A DNA stretch of 64,000 nt from Mesorhizobium mediterraneum. GTDB lineage: Bacteria; Pseudomonadota; Alphaproteobacteria; Rhizobiales; Rhizobiaceae. The position numbers and the translations under genes are program-made. Under the pieces are notes generated by a model. It worked only from the letters and a program-made list of their open reading frames with translations. It did not search any database and was not told the origin of the DNA. Positions 41,030 through 49,776 of this stretch are shown in pieces (within the stretch, counting starts at the first letter, position 1; the number at the start of each line of letters is the position of its first letter). The stretch is taken from contig NZ_NPKI01000011.1 in assembly GCF_002284565.1 (NCBI RefSeq), positions 476,756-540,755 on the forward strand, read 5' to 3'.

Positions 41030-42040
41030 TCATTGCGTTCTGCGCCGCCATGTGTCCGTGGCAACCGCCAGCGCGATCACGACACCGATCACCACCTGCT
41101 GGATGAAGGGCGACACGCCGAGCAGGTTCAGCCCATTGCGCAGCACGCCGATGATGAGCACGCCGATGGCGGTGCCGCCGATCGAGCCGACGCCGCCCGA
41201 TAGGCTGGCGCCGCCGATCACCACCGCCGCGATCGTGTCCAGCTCGTAGCCGAAGCCGGAGCTCGGCTGGACGGAATCGAGCCGTGCTGCAAGCACGATG
41301 CCGGCGAGCCCGGCCAGCACGCCGCAGATCGCATAGACCCAGTTGGTCAGCGACTTGACCGGTATGCCGGACAGCCTGGCGACCTCGGCGCTGCCGCCGA
41401 TGGCATAGAGACTGCGGCCGGTCGCGCGGTAATTCAGGAAGATCGCGAAGATGATGGCCAGCACGATCATCAGCCCGACGGTGACCGACAGGAAGCCGAA
41501 ATGGCGAATGATCGACAGGCTGGTGAACCAGTCGGGAAAGCCGATGATCTGCGAGCCGTCGGTGATCATGTTGGCGAGACCGCGCGCCACCGACATCATG
41601 GCCAGCGTGGCGATGAAGGGTGGCAGCTTGGTGACGGTCACGAGCAGGCCTGAAACCAGACCGCAAAGTCCAGCAACGACAAGTGCCGTGACGATCCCAG
41701 CGGGCATGCCGAGATTGAGATAGTCGGGGTGGGCGACAAAACCCATCACCATGGCGGCGAGCGCCAGGACGGAGCCGACGGACAGGTCGATGCCGCCGAT
41801 CAGGATGACCAGCGTCATGCCGATCGCCATGATGCCGAGCACCGTGACCTGGTCGAGCACGTTGAGGATGTTGCGGACCGTCAGGAACGTGTCGGTGGTC
41901 AGCGACAGGGCGAGGCACAGCAGCACCAGCCCGATCAGTGGTCCCATGGTCCCGGCGAACAGGGCAGAAAGCTTCGCGCCCGCCGCGGCCTGCGCATTTG
42001 GGCCGGCTTTCAACTCGCTTGCACCGTTGCTCACAGCCAT
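41030..42040 (-). CDS. Sugar ABC transporter permease (RbsC-like)
   Basis: 336 aa with about 8-10 helices. The family signature GGIDLSVGS is present, and the C-terminal [17 protein letters not shown] loop contacts the ATPase. The start at 42040 has GGAGACAAA directly before the ATG; the longer frame to 42133 covers the regulatory region. It is the first gene of the importer operon, divergent from the SorC regulator. Confidence 0.92.
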   Translation of the reverse strand: MAVSNGASELKAGPNAQAAAGAKLSALFAGTMGPLIGLVLLCLALSLTTDTFLTVRNILNVLDQVTVLGIMAIGMTLVILIGGIDLSVGSVLALAAMVMGFVAHPDYLNLGMPAGIVTALVVAGLCGLVSGLLVTVTKLPPFIATLAMMSVARGLANMITDGSQIIGFPDWFTSLSIIRHFGFLSVTVGLMIVLAIIFAIFLNYRATGRSLYAIGGSAEVARLSGIPVKSLTNWVYAICGVLAGLAGIVLAARLDSVQPSSGFGYELDTIAAVVIGGASLSGGVGSIGGTAIGVLIIGVLRNGLNLLGVSPFIQQVVIGVVIALAVATDTWRRRTQ

Positions 42041-42086
42041 TTTGTCTCCTCCACCAGCAGTTCGGCCATGGGTCGCCGGCTCGCCG

Positions 42087-42155
42087 TTGTTCACCAGGCA
42101 CCTCCCTGTGAACAATTTATCTTTGGTATGCAATTTTGTTCAGCTAAACTGTTCA
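42087..42155. promoter_or_regulatory. Cluster of TGAACA/TGTTCA half-sites, likely SorC operator region
   Basis: TTGTTCA (42087), TGAACAA (42109-42115), TTGTTCA (42136-42142) and TGTTCA (42150-42155) lie within 70 bp upstream of the permease start, in the region divergent from the SorC regulator. TGAACAA and TTGTTCA at 42109-42142 form an exact inverted repeat with 20 bp between arms. SorC proteins bind such extended sites. Assignment to this regulator is by position. Confidence 0.45.
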
Positions 42156-42473
42156 TCGGAAAATTGTCAAGGCCCGCGGCATCATTCCGCCCTGGTTTGC
42201 GCCAACAGGCGGGTTGCCTTACGGAAGAGCACGAAATGCCGCGTTTCAGGTCCGGTCTCATCCCTGCGAATTCATTCCAGCTGCTTGAGCAGGGCAGGAC
42301 GGCCAAGACAAAGTAAATGTTGACCATTTGGCTTTCATCTCGCGTTGTGGACGTTATCCTGTCGATATCTTAAATCTTGAATCCTGGGCACGCAGAACGA
42401 TTTCGTGTCGCTTGGTCGGATACGCCATCTGAATGGCATCTAAGGATCCGGACGACCGCGGGAGGGCAAAAAG

Positions 42474-43436
42474 ATGGCGATGATAGAGAATGACAAGGCC
42501 TCGCGCTTCCCGGATGTCGAGCTGAAGGCCCGTGCCGCGTGGCACTATTATGTCGAGGGTCTGACGCAGGAGAGGATTTCGGAGATCCTCGGCATCGGCC
42601 GCATCAAGGTGCATCGCATCCTCTCCGCCGCGCGTGAGGAGGGCGTCGTCCAGTTCCGCATCCGCGACAGCGTCGTCGAATGCATGGTGCTGGAAGAGGC
42701 TCTGAAGCAGCGTTTCGGGCTCAGCCAGGCCGTTGTGGTGCCGTCGGCCGCCGACCGGAGCAACGCGCCGCTGATGATCGGCCATGCCGCGGGCGCCTAT
42801 CTGGCCGACAACGTGAATGCCGGCGATGTCATCGCGCTCGGCTGGGGGCGGACGCTGAAATTCGCCATCAATGAATTGCCGCGGCGGCCGATCGCCAGGA
42901 CGACGGTGGTCTCCATGCTGGGCGGCCTGACGCATGCCCAACCGCTCAACCCGACCGAGAGCGCCTGGGAATTCGCCGAAAAGATCGGCGCCGAGTGCTT
43001 CCTGCTGCCGGTGCCCGTCTATGCCGACCGGCCGGAGCAGCGCGACGCCTTCATGAGCCAGCGCAGCGTTCAGGACGTCGTCTTCCGTGCGCGCCGGGCA
43101 AACATCGCCGTGCTCAGCGTCGGATCGTTTTCCAACGACAGCCCGATCGCCAATTACGGCTTCATCAAGCCCAGCGAACTCGAGGAGCTGCAGGCGGCTG
43201 GCGCGGTTGGCGATATTTTATGTCATTTCATCGACGCCGAGGGCCGCCTCGTCGATCATGAGGTCAATCGCCGGGTCTGCGCCTATCCGCTGCAGGACCT
43301 GGCGGACATCCCGGCCATCATCCTGGTTTCGGGAGGGCAGGAAAAGATAGCCATCATGCGGGCGGCGCTCGCCAACACCAAGGTTTCGGTTCTGATCACC
43401 GACGAGGATGCGGCCAAGGGCCTGCTCAACCGCTAG
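42474..43436 (+). CDS. SorC/DeoR-type sugar-responsive transcriptional regulator
   Basis: 320 aa. HTH at about residues 27-47 (LTQERISEILGIGRIKVHRIL, with a Tyr-rich entry WHYYVEG) and a C-terminal SorC sugar-phosphate-binding domain (DVIALGWGRTLK, MLGGLTHA, SVGSFSNDSPI). Members such as EryD sense a phosphorylated sugar and repress transport and catabolic genes. GGGAGGG precedes the ATG. It is divergent from the importer and convergent with the kinase gene, and presumably controls both. An erythritol-type role is possible but no eryBC genes are next to it. Confidence 0.9.
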   Translation: MAMIENDKASRFPDVELKARAAWHYYVEGLTQERISEILGIGRIKVHRILSAAREEGVVQFRIRDSVVECMVLEEALKQRFGLSQAVVVPSAADRSNAPLMIGHAAGAYLADNVNAGDVIALGWGRTLKFAINELPRRPIARTTVVSMLGGLTHAQPLNPTESAWEFAEKIGAECFLLPVPVYADRPEQRDAFMSQRSVQDVVFRARRANIAVLSVGSFSNDSPIANYGFIKPSELEELQAAGAVGDILCHFIDAEGRLVDHEVNRRVCAYPLQDLADIPAIILVSGGQEKIAIMRAALANTKVSVLITDEDAAKGLLNR

Positions 43437-43534
43437 ATATCGCTGCGCTGTGGATTTAACGACTGTGTTGAAACGAGATTGAGCCCGATCTCAAATACAG
43501 CGGCGCAGAATTCTGCTCTGTAGCGATCCTTCCC

Positions 43535-43690
43535 ACCCCCCCTCTGTCCTGCCGGACATCTCCCCCGCAAGGAGGGAGATTGCGCGCTCAGTCGCTTTTG
43601 CCAATCTCCAGCGTTGCAGGAGCGGGCGGAGCGTCGAAGCTGCCGATCTCCCCACTTGCGGGGGAGATGGCCGGCAGGCCAGAGGGGGGT
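43535..43690. repeat. Large inverted-repeat intergenic element (RIME-like)
   Basis: Outer arms CCCCCCTCTG...CAGAGGGGGG, next CTGCCGG...CCGGCAG, and inner ATCTCCCCCGCAAG... hairpins. It occupies half of the 312 bp between the SorC gene and the kinase gene; nothing else is seen there. The convergent genes on each side suggest it also ends transcription. Confidence 0.7.
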
Positions 43691-43748
43691 GCTGTCCCGC
43701 CGACATCTCAAAGGCTGAGTCCGAAAGGTCTCCGACCTGTCAAAATCT

Positions 43749-45245
43749 CTAAACTTGTCCAACTTCACCAAGCCGCACGTGGATATCGCGCGTCGCCTGA
43801 TAGAGGTCGCGGTAGATCGCCTTGCGCGCGCGGTAGCCGGAGATCAGGCCGTCGACGGGATCGACATGCCTGGTGGGGGGCGTGGCCATAGCTTCGGCCG
43901 CAATCTCGGGCGAGGCAAACCATCCTATCGCCGAAGCCGCCAGCATGGCGGCGCCGAGTGCTGCGGCTTCGTTGACCGATGAGACGGAGAGCGGCCGCTC
44001 GAGCACGCTTGCCATGATCCGCATCAGCAGAGCCGAATTGGTGCCGCCGCCGGCCGCGATCATCGCAGCCGGTTTGCCGCCGGCTTGAGTTTCCATTGCC
44101 TCGCTGGCGATGGCCTGCTCGAAGGCGATGCCTTCCAAAACCGCCCGAAAAAGGTGCTTCGGCTCATGATCCAAGGACAGGCCGACAATGGCGCCGCGCG
44201 CCGCGCCGTCCCAATATGGACTCATGACGCCAGCCCAGTACGGCATGACAAGCAGTCCCTCGCTGCCGGCGGCAACGTCCACCGCCGCTTTTTCAAGTGC
44301 GGCGGCAGACGGCGAACCGGTCGTGCGAACGATCCAGTCGACCAGCTGCATGCCCGAGCGCAACACGGTCTCCAGCATGAATCCCGAGCCGGTCGGCGAG
44401 ACCAGCGTTCGAAACGCGTCCGATGTCGTGATCCCATGGGAATAGCAGCCGCTGACGACGCCCGAGCCGAGCGAAAGATAGCTTTTGCCTTCGTCGTAGA
44501 CCCCCATGCCGAGGCCCATCGCCTGGCCGTCGCCGGCGCCGGCGACGACAGGCGTGCCGGCTTTCAGGCCGGTCAGTCGGGCCACGCTTTCAATAAGGCC
44601 ACCGCAGATCGTGCCGGGCGTGACCAGCTCCGGCAACTGGTCCGGCCGCAGCCCGGCGGCCGCAACGAGCTCAGGGTGCCAGGTGCCATTCTTGACATCG
44701 AGCAGCCCGAGCGGATCCGCACTTGCCGTGCTGGTGACCAGATGTCCGGTCAGCCGGTGGACGAAGAAGCCATGCACGTCGACGATTGCGGCTGCGTCGT
44801 CGAGCGCTTGCGGCTGGTGTTCGGCAAGCCAGCGAACAGCATAGAGCGCGGGCGTCGGGTCCGGTGGCTTGCCGCTCCAGTCGCGGATCGCCTCGCGGCC
44901 GAGTTCGGACGACAGCCTTATAACTTGCGGGCGAGCACGCTCATCCAGCCACAAGATCGCCGGAATGAGCGGCTTGCCGGCATGATCGATCAGCGTGAAA
45001 GTCTCGCGCTGGTGAGCGATGGAGATCGCCGCCACGCGCGAAGCGCCCACCGCCTCAGCGACCCGCTTCAATGCACCGAGCAGTGCGGTCCACCAATGTT
45101 CGGCATCCTGCTCGAAATGGCCGGGCTTGGGATTTGAAAGCGGATAGGCTTCGCGCGCATGGAACAGCTCCTTGCCGTCGCGCGTGAAAGCGATCGCCTT
45201 CACGGCCGTCGTCGAGGCGTCGATCCCGATTACGACATCGTCCAT
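43749..45245 (-). CDS. FGGY family carbohydrate kinase
   Basis: 498 aa, the size of xylulokinase/erythritol kinase relatives. The N-terminal phosphate-1 motif is IGIDASTTAVKA (6-17), the catalytic base region is DVHGFFVHRLTG, and the C-terminal FGGY-type AAGGGTNSALLMRIMA binds ATP. It phosphorylates a sugar or sugar alcohol after uptake. Start 45245 is 20 bp after the oxidoreductase stop. Xylulose, erythritol or ribulose kinases are all possible; no residue fixes the substrate. Confidence 0.9.
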   Translation of the reverse strand: MDDVVIGIDASTTAVKAIAFTRDGKELFHAREAYPLSNPKPGHFEQDAEHWWTALLGALKRVAEAVGASRVAAISIAHQRETFTLIDHAGKPLIPAILWLDERARPQVIRLSSELGREAIRDWSGKPPDPTPALYAVRWLAEHQPQALDDAAAIVDVHGFFVHRLTGHLVTSTASADPLGLLDVKNGTWHPELVAAAGLRPDQLPELVTPGTICGGLIESVARLTGLKAGTPVVAGAGDGQAMGLGMGVYDEGKSYLSLGSGVVSGCYSHGITTSDAFRTLVSPTGSGFMLETVLRSGMQLVDWIVRTTGSPSAAALEKAAVDVAAGSEGLLVMPYWAGVMSPYWDGAARGAIVGLSLDHEPKHLFRAVLEGIAFEQAIASEAMETQAGGKPAAMIAAGGGTNSALLMRIMASVLERPLSVSSVNEAAALGAAMLAASAIGWFASPEIAAEAMATPPTRHVDPVDGLISGYRARKAIYRDLYQATRDIHVRLGEVGQV

Positions 45246-45265
45246 CAGGCGGTTATCCGGTGGAG

Positions 45266-46588
45266 TCAGGCTTCGTTTGTAACGAACCGCCCGTCCGATT
45301 GGTCGAGACGACGGCGGATCTGGGTTATCACCATCGAATCGTCGGGTACACAATTTTCATAGGTGAGGAAGTCGCCGGTCTTGACCGGCTTGACCACCTT
45401 GGCGCGCTCGGCGAGGCCGAGCGGCAGGGCGCCGCGGGCGCGCGCGTCCTCCCAGGTCATGGCGAAGCCGCGATAGTCGTTCTCGCCGATCATGCCGAGC
45501 GATTGGCCGAGGCCAAGATCGCTCTTGGCAACCGCCACCGCCTCGGCCACCGGATGGTCGAGCGGCTCCATGTCGGCGCGCTTGTAGACCACGGCGCGCG
45601 CCGCCGACAGCGGCACTTCGAGGCTGGTCAGGTGATAGGGACGGAAGATCGTGAAATAGGGGCCCTTGCCGACCTTGAGGTCGACCATGCGCTCCAGCAC
45701 CCGCGGATGCCGGGTCTCGATGATGCAGAACACGCCTGGCGCCACGCCCTTGCCGATCGAATAGTCGACCACGCCCTTGCGATGCAACACGCCGCCATCC
45801 TCGCGCGGGCAAAGCACGCTGGCGAGTTCCTCAAGCGTTGCTGTCGGGCCATGCATCCCCGGCACGTCGGGCACCAGGCCGGTGGCATTGGCGATCGCCA
45901 CCATCTCGATCGCCGTTTTCGAGCCGTCGACGAACTCGACCAGCATGCGCGCATTCATGTTGCGCTCGGCCGCCTCCTTCTCGTAGTCGGCCGGCATGGC
46001 ATCGATCTTCAGCGGATTGTTCTTGCCCTTGCCGGCGGCGATGATGTTGAAGCCGAGGCTTTTGGCAAAGCCGATGATCTCCAGCGTGCAGGCGGGCTCG
46101 TCGCCGGCCGCGCCCGTATAGACGACGCCGGCCTTGCGCGCTTCCTCTTTCAGGAAGCGGCCGATGGTGATGTCGGCCTCGACATTCAGCATGACGATGT
46201 GCTTGCCGTTCTTCATCACTTCGAGCGCGAACAGCGTGCCGATGTTGGGATTGCCTGTCGCGTCGATGATGACGTCGATGCGGCCGGCGGATGCCAGCGC
46301 ATGCAGGTCTTCGGTCACCGCGATCTTGCCGGCCTCGATGGCACGGTCGATCGCCGCCGCATTGCCGGCTTGCACGATGTCGGAGCGGTCGTGGCCGGCG
46401 AGAAGTGCTGCGTCGATCGCCGCCTGCGGCCTGACCTCGGAAATGGCGCCGATCCGCATGCCCGGCATCAGCGCAACCTGGACGACGATATCGGTGCCCA
46501 TCTGCCCGGCGCCGGCAAGCCCGATAGTGATCGGTCCCTGCTTTTCAGCGCGTTGCAAAAGTTCCGCTGCAAATTGCGGATGGGCCAT
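45266..46588 (-). CDS. NAD(P)-dependent oxidoreductase with C-terminal SAF domain
   Basis: 440 aa. The N-terminal Rossmann fold (TIGLAGAGQMGTDIV, about 19-34) is of homoserine dehydrogenase type, with DVIIDATGNPNIGT further on. The C-terminal third (about 350-430) is a SAF-like domain similar to those in antifreeze/FlgA-type proteins. Such proteins are common next to FGGY kinases and sugar transporters in rhizobia and probably act on a sugar acid or sugar phosphate; I do not recognise a proven function. GGAGG precedes ATG 46588. It is the first gene of a two-gene operon with the kinase. Confidence 0.85.
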   Translation of the reverse strand: MAHPQFAAELLQRAEKQGPITIGLAGAGQMGTDIVVQVALMPGMRIGAISEVRPQAAIDAALLAGHDRSDIVQAGNAAAIDRAIEAGKIAVTEDLHALASAGRIDVIIDATGNPNIGTLFALEVMKNGKHIVMLNVEADITIGRFLKEEARKAGVVYTGAAGDEPACTLEIIGFAKSLGFNIIAAGKGKNNPLKIDAMPADYEKEAAERNMNARMLVEFVDGSKTAIEMVAIANATGLVPDVPGMHGPTATLEELASVLCPREDGGVLHRKGVVDYSIGKGVAPGVFCIIETRHPRVLERMVDLKVGKGPYFTIFRPYHLTSLEVPLSAARAVVYKRADMEPLDHPVAEAVAVAKSDLGLGQSLGMIGENDYRGFAMTWEDARARGALPLGLAERAKVVKPVKTGDFLTYENCVPDDSMVITQIRRRLDQSDGRFVTNEA

Positions 46589-46656
46589 ATCGCTTCCTCC
46601 AGTTCCTGACGCGTCGCAGCGTCGAGATCATCGTTCTGAACATTCCTATTTCCAAA

Positions 46657-46670
46657 TGAAAAATATTTCA
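46657..46670. promoter_or_regulatory. TGAAA-AATA-TTTCA palindrome upstream of oxidoreductase gene
   Basis: Exact 5-bp arms separated by four A/T bases, about 70 bp upstream of the oxidoreductase start in an A+T-rich stretch. A plausible operator or promoter core. The 348 bp gap (46589-46936) otherwise holds the repeat at 46803-46860 and no gene. Confidence 0.35.
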
Positions 46671-46802
46671 ACATGCAATTCGGCAGCCTCCTTCCCAAAA
46701 TTGTGTGATTTCGATTTTGAGACGCGGCATGCGGCTTGACTGCGCAGCCAGATGGTGCCTGTCACCCAAAAGGTGCGCAGCGGTTGTGGGATAACGGCAT
46801 GC

Positions 46803-46860
46803 ATAAAAACAAAGGCTTAAAGCGCGTCAATTGCATCCGTTTCAACGCGACGCGCTTTAG
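46803..46860. repeat. Palindromic intergenic repeat (TTAAAGCGCGTC family)
   Basis: The sequence runs ATAAAAAC ... TTAAAGCGCGTC ... GACGCGCTTTAG; arms AAAGCGCGTC/GACGCGCTTT are near-perfect complements. It matches the first unit of the repeat at 30991-31034. Confidence 0.7.
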
Positions 46861-46936
46861 GGAGCGGAGAAGGGCGGTGATCTTTAGGATGCAGACGGCG
46901 ATGACCGAGACGGCATGCTCGGCGCATGCCAGTATC

Positions 46937-48043
46937 TTAGCTGCCAACCTCGAAGAAAGGCGCGCCGAGCAGGTCGGGAACGACATCGATGCCGAGACCC
47001 GGCCCCTCCGGAATGCCCATGCGGCTGCCCGTGACCGGCGGCATGTTCGATGCGGTGCGCACCGTCACCCATTCGTGGAAGGCGATGGCGTGCAGCCGGC
47101 GCTCCTCCGGCGTCGACAGCGACAGATGCGCCATCGCTGATGTGTCGATCTCGGCGCCGCCGGTGTCCTCGACGGTGATCATGAAGCCCAGGTCGACCGC
47201 AAGATCACGGATCTGGCGCGTCTTGGTGACGCCGCCCAGCCGCGAGATTTTCAGCGTCAGCCCGTCGGCCGCGCCCTTGCGGTGGATGTCGAGCATGTCG
47301 TCCAACGAGGCGACGGATTCGTCCAGCACCATCGGCTTGTCGAGCGAGCGGCGCACAGACATGCATTCGTCGATCGTGGTGCAGGGCTGCTCGAACGTGT
47401 AGTCGATGGCCCGCGTCGCGTCAGCGAACTGGCGCGCCTGATAGGGCGTCCAGCCGGCATTGGCGTCGCAGAAGATCACCGTGCCTTTCGGCACCGAAGC
47501 GGCGACCGCGGTGACGCGCTCGATGTCGTCATGTACGTTGCCGCCGACCTTGACCTGCAGCCGGTGAAACCCGTCCTTGACGATGCGCTCGGCAAGTGCG
47601 GCCATGGCGTCGACCGTGCCATGGGTGATGACCTTGTAGAGTTCCGCCGTCTCGCTCTCGCGTCCACCGAGCAGCGTGACCAGCGGCACGTCGGCGGCGC
47701 GCGCCGCGAGATCTGAGCACGCCATGTCGAGCGCCGACTTGATGTAGGGATGGCCCTTGAACACCGTGTCCATCAGCCGGCCGATTCTGGCCAAGGCCCG
47801 GGGATCGTGGCCGACCAGATGCGGCGCGATTTCTATGATGCCGGCGCGCGTGCCGGCTGCGAAGGCCGGCGAGTAGAAATTGCCGAGCGGCGCCATCTCG
47901 CCCCAGCCGGTCAGCCCGCTATCGGAGGTGATGGCGACGATCACCGCGTCGAACGCATCGGCGACACGCCCCTTGGACATGCGATAGGGCCCGTCCACGA
48001 AGGGTTGCACGACATGGTAGGCTTTGATGGTTTTGATCTGCAC
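46937..48043 (-). CDS. Enolase-superfamily enzyme, muconate-lactonizing/epimerase subgroup
   Basis: 368 aa. Metal ligands are Asp193 (FCDANAG), Glu218 (TFEQP) and Asp241 (VLDES). Acid/base lysines are Lys165 (RLQVKVGG) and Lys265 (LTLKISRLGG), giving the two-lysine arrangement of the MLE subgroup used for lactonisation, racemisation or epimerisation next to a carboxylate. The first Lys of the usual KxK pair is replaced by Gln163. It starts 24 bp after the GntR gene, which probably regulates it. The substrate is unknown; amino-acid or betaine epimerisation and lactone formation are both possible. Confidence 0.88.
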   Translation of the reverse strand: MQIKTIKAYHVVQPFVDGPYRMSKGRVADAFDAVIVAITSDSGLTGWGEMAPLGNFYSPAFAAGTRAGIIEIAPHLVGHDPRALARIGRLMDTVFKGHPYIKSALDMACSDLAARAADVPLVTLLGGRESETAELYKVITHGTVDAMAALAERIVKDGFHRLQVKVGGNVHDDIERVTAVAASVPKGTVIFCDANAGWTPYQARQFADATRAIDYTFEQPCTTIDECMSVRRSLDKPMVLDESVASLDDMLDIHRKGAADGLTLKISRLGGVTKTRQIRDLAVDLGFMITVEDTGGAEIDTSAMAHLSLSTPEERRLHAIAFHEWVTVRTASNMPPVTGSRMGIPEGPGLGIDVVPDLLGAPFFEVGS

Positions 48044-48067
48044 GTGCTTATCCGTTGTTCGCGATGT

Positions 48068-48790
48068 TCAGATTTGCTGCCGGTTGGCAACGGTCGCCTT
48101 GGCGCCTTTTGAAGCTCGCTGTTCGAGGCTGCGCGCATAGGCAAGCAGTTCCTCGAAATCGAGGTCGATATGCTCGCGGGCATGGCGCTGGGCGGCGCGC
48201 ATGTCGGAGCCCTTCAGCAGCCGCACATAGGTCTCGTGGATGTCTTCGGCAGGCACCGGCTCTTTGCGCGCCCGCTGGTGGAGGGCAAAATACATCTGCA
48301 GCCGGCTGGCCAGGCGCTGCCAAGTCTCCAGCAACACCGAATTGTCGGCCCATTCATGGATCAGGCCGTGCAATTGCAGCGCCGTTTCGATCTGGCGGGT
48401 GGTGTCGAGGTTGCGCGTCGCCTGCTTCACCGCCTCGTGGCGCCTGTCAAGCTCGTCGAAGAAGCGCTGGTCGCGAAGCCGCCAGGTCAGTTCGATAGCG
48501 AACTCATCCAGCACCTTGTTAAGCGAATAGGCATCGTCGATGTCCTTGGCGGTCACGTCGATGACGAAGGTTCCGGCGTAGGGAATGCTGGTCAGGATGC
48601 CTTCCTGCACCAGTTCGCGCATCGCTTCGCGTAGTGGCGCGCGGCTCACCCGCATCTGTTCGGCAATCCTGAGCTCGTTGAGTTTTTGCCCCGGTTCCAG
48701 CTGGCCGGTCAGGATCGCGCGCCGAAGCAGCGCCACGATCTCGGCGCGCCTTGTCGTATCCGCGATCGGAGCAAAATCCAGCTTCCCCAT
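48068..48790 (-). CDS. GntR family regulator (FCD/FadR type)
   Basis: 240 aa. Winged HTH at about 15-75 (EIVALLRRAILTGQLEPGQ, VSRAPLREAMRELVQEGI) and a C-terminal FCD helical domain with metal/ligand histidines (LHGLIHEW, ALHQRA, AREHID). These regulators sense small carboxylates. It is upstream of, and probably co-transcribed with, the enolase-superfamily gene (24 bp gap), so autoregulation by that enzyme's substrate is likely. Confidence 0.9.
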   Translation of the reverse strand: MGKLDFAPIADTTRRAEIVALLRRAILTGQLEPGQKLNELRIAEQMRVSRAPLREAMRELVQEGILTSIPYAGTFVIDVTAKDIDDAYSLNKVLDEFAIELTWRLRDQRFFDELDRRHEAVKQATRNLDTTRQIETALQLHGLIHEWADNSVLLETWQRLASRLQMYFALHQRARKEPVPAEDIHETYVRLLKGSDMRAAQRHAREHIDLDFEELLAYARSLEQRASKGAKATVANRQQI

Positions 48791-48886
48791 TCGGCCACTC
48801 CATAAGGAACCGAAATCAAGCAGATTGTCGACAATCTAACAAGTAGTTATTTCTGGATTCCGGGCGGAATGTCGGCGACTTCGTTC

Positions 48887-49675
48887 TCACGCAGCCCGGC
48901 CGTAAAAGCCGACTCGTTCCTCGTCGCTGAACATCACGCCTGATTTCTCATAGTAGGAGAACACCGCGATCATGCGCTCGCGTTCGCCTTCGACTGTGGT
49001 GACGCGATGCGCGGTGTTCTTGCCACGGAAGACGTTCAGCGTGCCCGGCTTCATGCGCAGTATCTTTGCCTCGGGGTCGCGCCCTTCGAGCAGCCTGGCG
49101 ACGCCGTCGTAATTGGGATTGTCGTCCGATCGGAGATCGGTGCGGTATTCGAGATCGCCGCCGCGCTGCGCTGCCTGCAACAACAGGGTCGTGGTGAATT
49201 CCGAGCGGTCGAAATGCCAGTTCAGCGCCTCGCCGGCGCGGTAGGCCATCACATTGGTGCGCGCCAGCGGGTCCTGCATGACATGCAGCCGCGGCTTTCT
49301 CATCGCCGCCGCCAGGAAGCGCAGCAGCGGCTCGTATTCGTAGATGGCGAGCACGAGGCTATCGGGAATCTGGTCGGCGCAGACCGTATGGCTGATGGTC
49401 TCGACCTTACGCAGTGCGGGATGGTCGGGAGCGAGTTCCGGGAGATCGGGCTTGAAGTAGATGTTGTGCATGCGCCTGTGCACGTGCGACCGCGTCGCCA
49501 TGACGGGCTGGATTTCCTGCACCGCCCGTTCGGCCACGCCAGGCCGCAAAAAACCCTCGAGATTGAACATGCCGTCGGCTTCCAGCGCCGCAGCCGAGGT
49601 CTCCACGAGGCGCTTCCACTCAGCGCTGCCCTCACGGTCGAGCGGGTACCGCTCCAGATCGAGAATGTCTTTCAT
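48887..49675 (-). CDS. 2-oxoglutarate/Fe(II) oxygenase (BesD/HalB-like fold, HxD type)
   Basis: 262 aa. The iron site is His153-x-Asp155 (NWHFDRSEF) and His223 (TAHRVTTVEG), with Arg224 or Arg233 for 2-oxoglutarate. It resembles the BesD family of amino-acid halogenases, but the Asp in HxD means it should hydroxylate, since halogenases have Gly or Ala at that place. Free amino acids are the usual substrates in this family. Start 49675 (MKDILDLERYP) has GGAG 9 bp upstream. It is divergent from a GcvA-like LysR gene that likely controls it. Confidence 0.85.
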   Translation of the reverse strand: MKDILDLERYPLDREGSAEWKRLVETSAAALEADGMFNLEGFLRPGVAERAVQEIQPVMATRSHVHRRMHNIYFKPDLPELAPDHPALRKVETISHTVCADQIPDSLVLAIYEYEPLLRFLAAAMRKPRLHVMQDPLARTNVMAYRAGEALNWHFDRSEFTTTLLLQAAQRGGDLEYRTDLRSDDNPNYDGVARLLEGRDPEAKILRMKPGTLNVFRGKNTAHRVTTVEGERERMIAVFSYYEKSGVMFSDEERVGFYGRAA

Positions 49676-49776
49676 CGTCTCATGCTCCAAGGTTCGAGCG
49701 TAGAAGACGGCAAAAAAATCTTTCTCTCAACGGCGAAAATTATTAGTCTTCCGCAGGAAAAACTTACGGAAGGTTC

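Noticed and set aside
48887..49675. Amino-acid halogenase
   Set aside because: The iron motif is HxD; radical halogenases need Gly or Ala in place of Asp to free the halide site.
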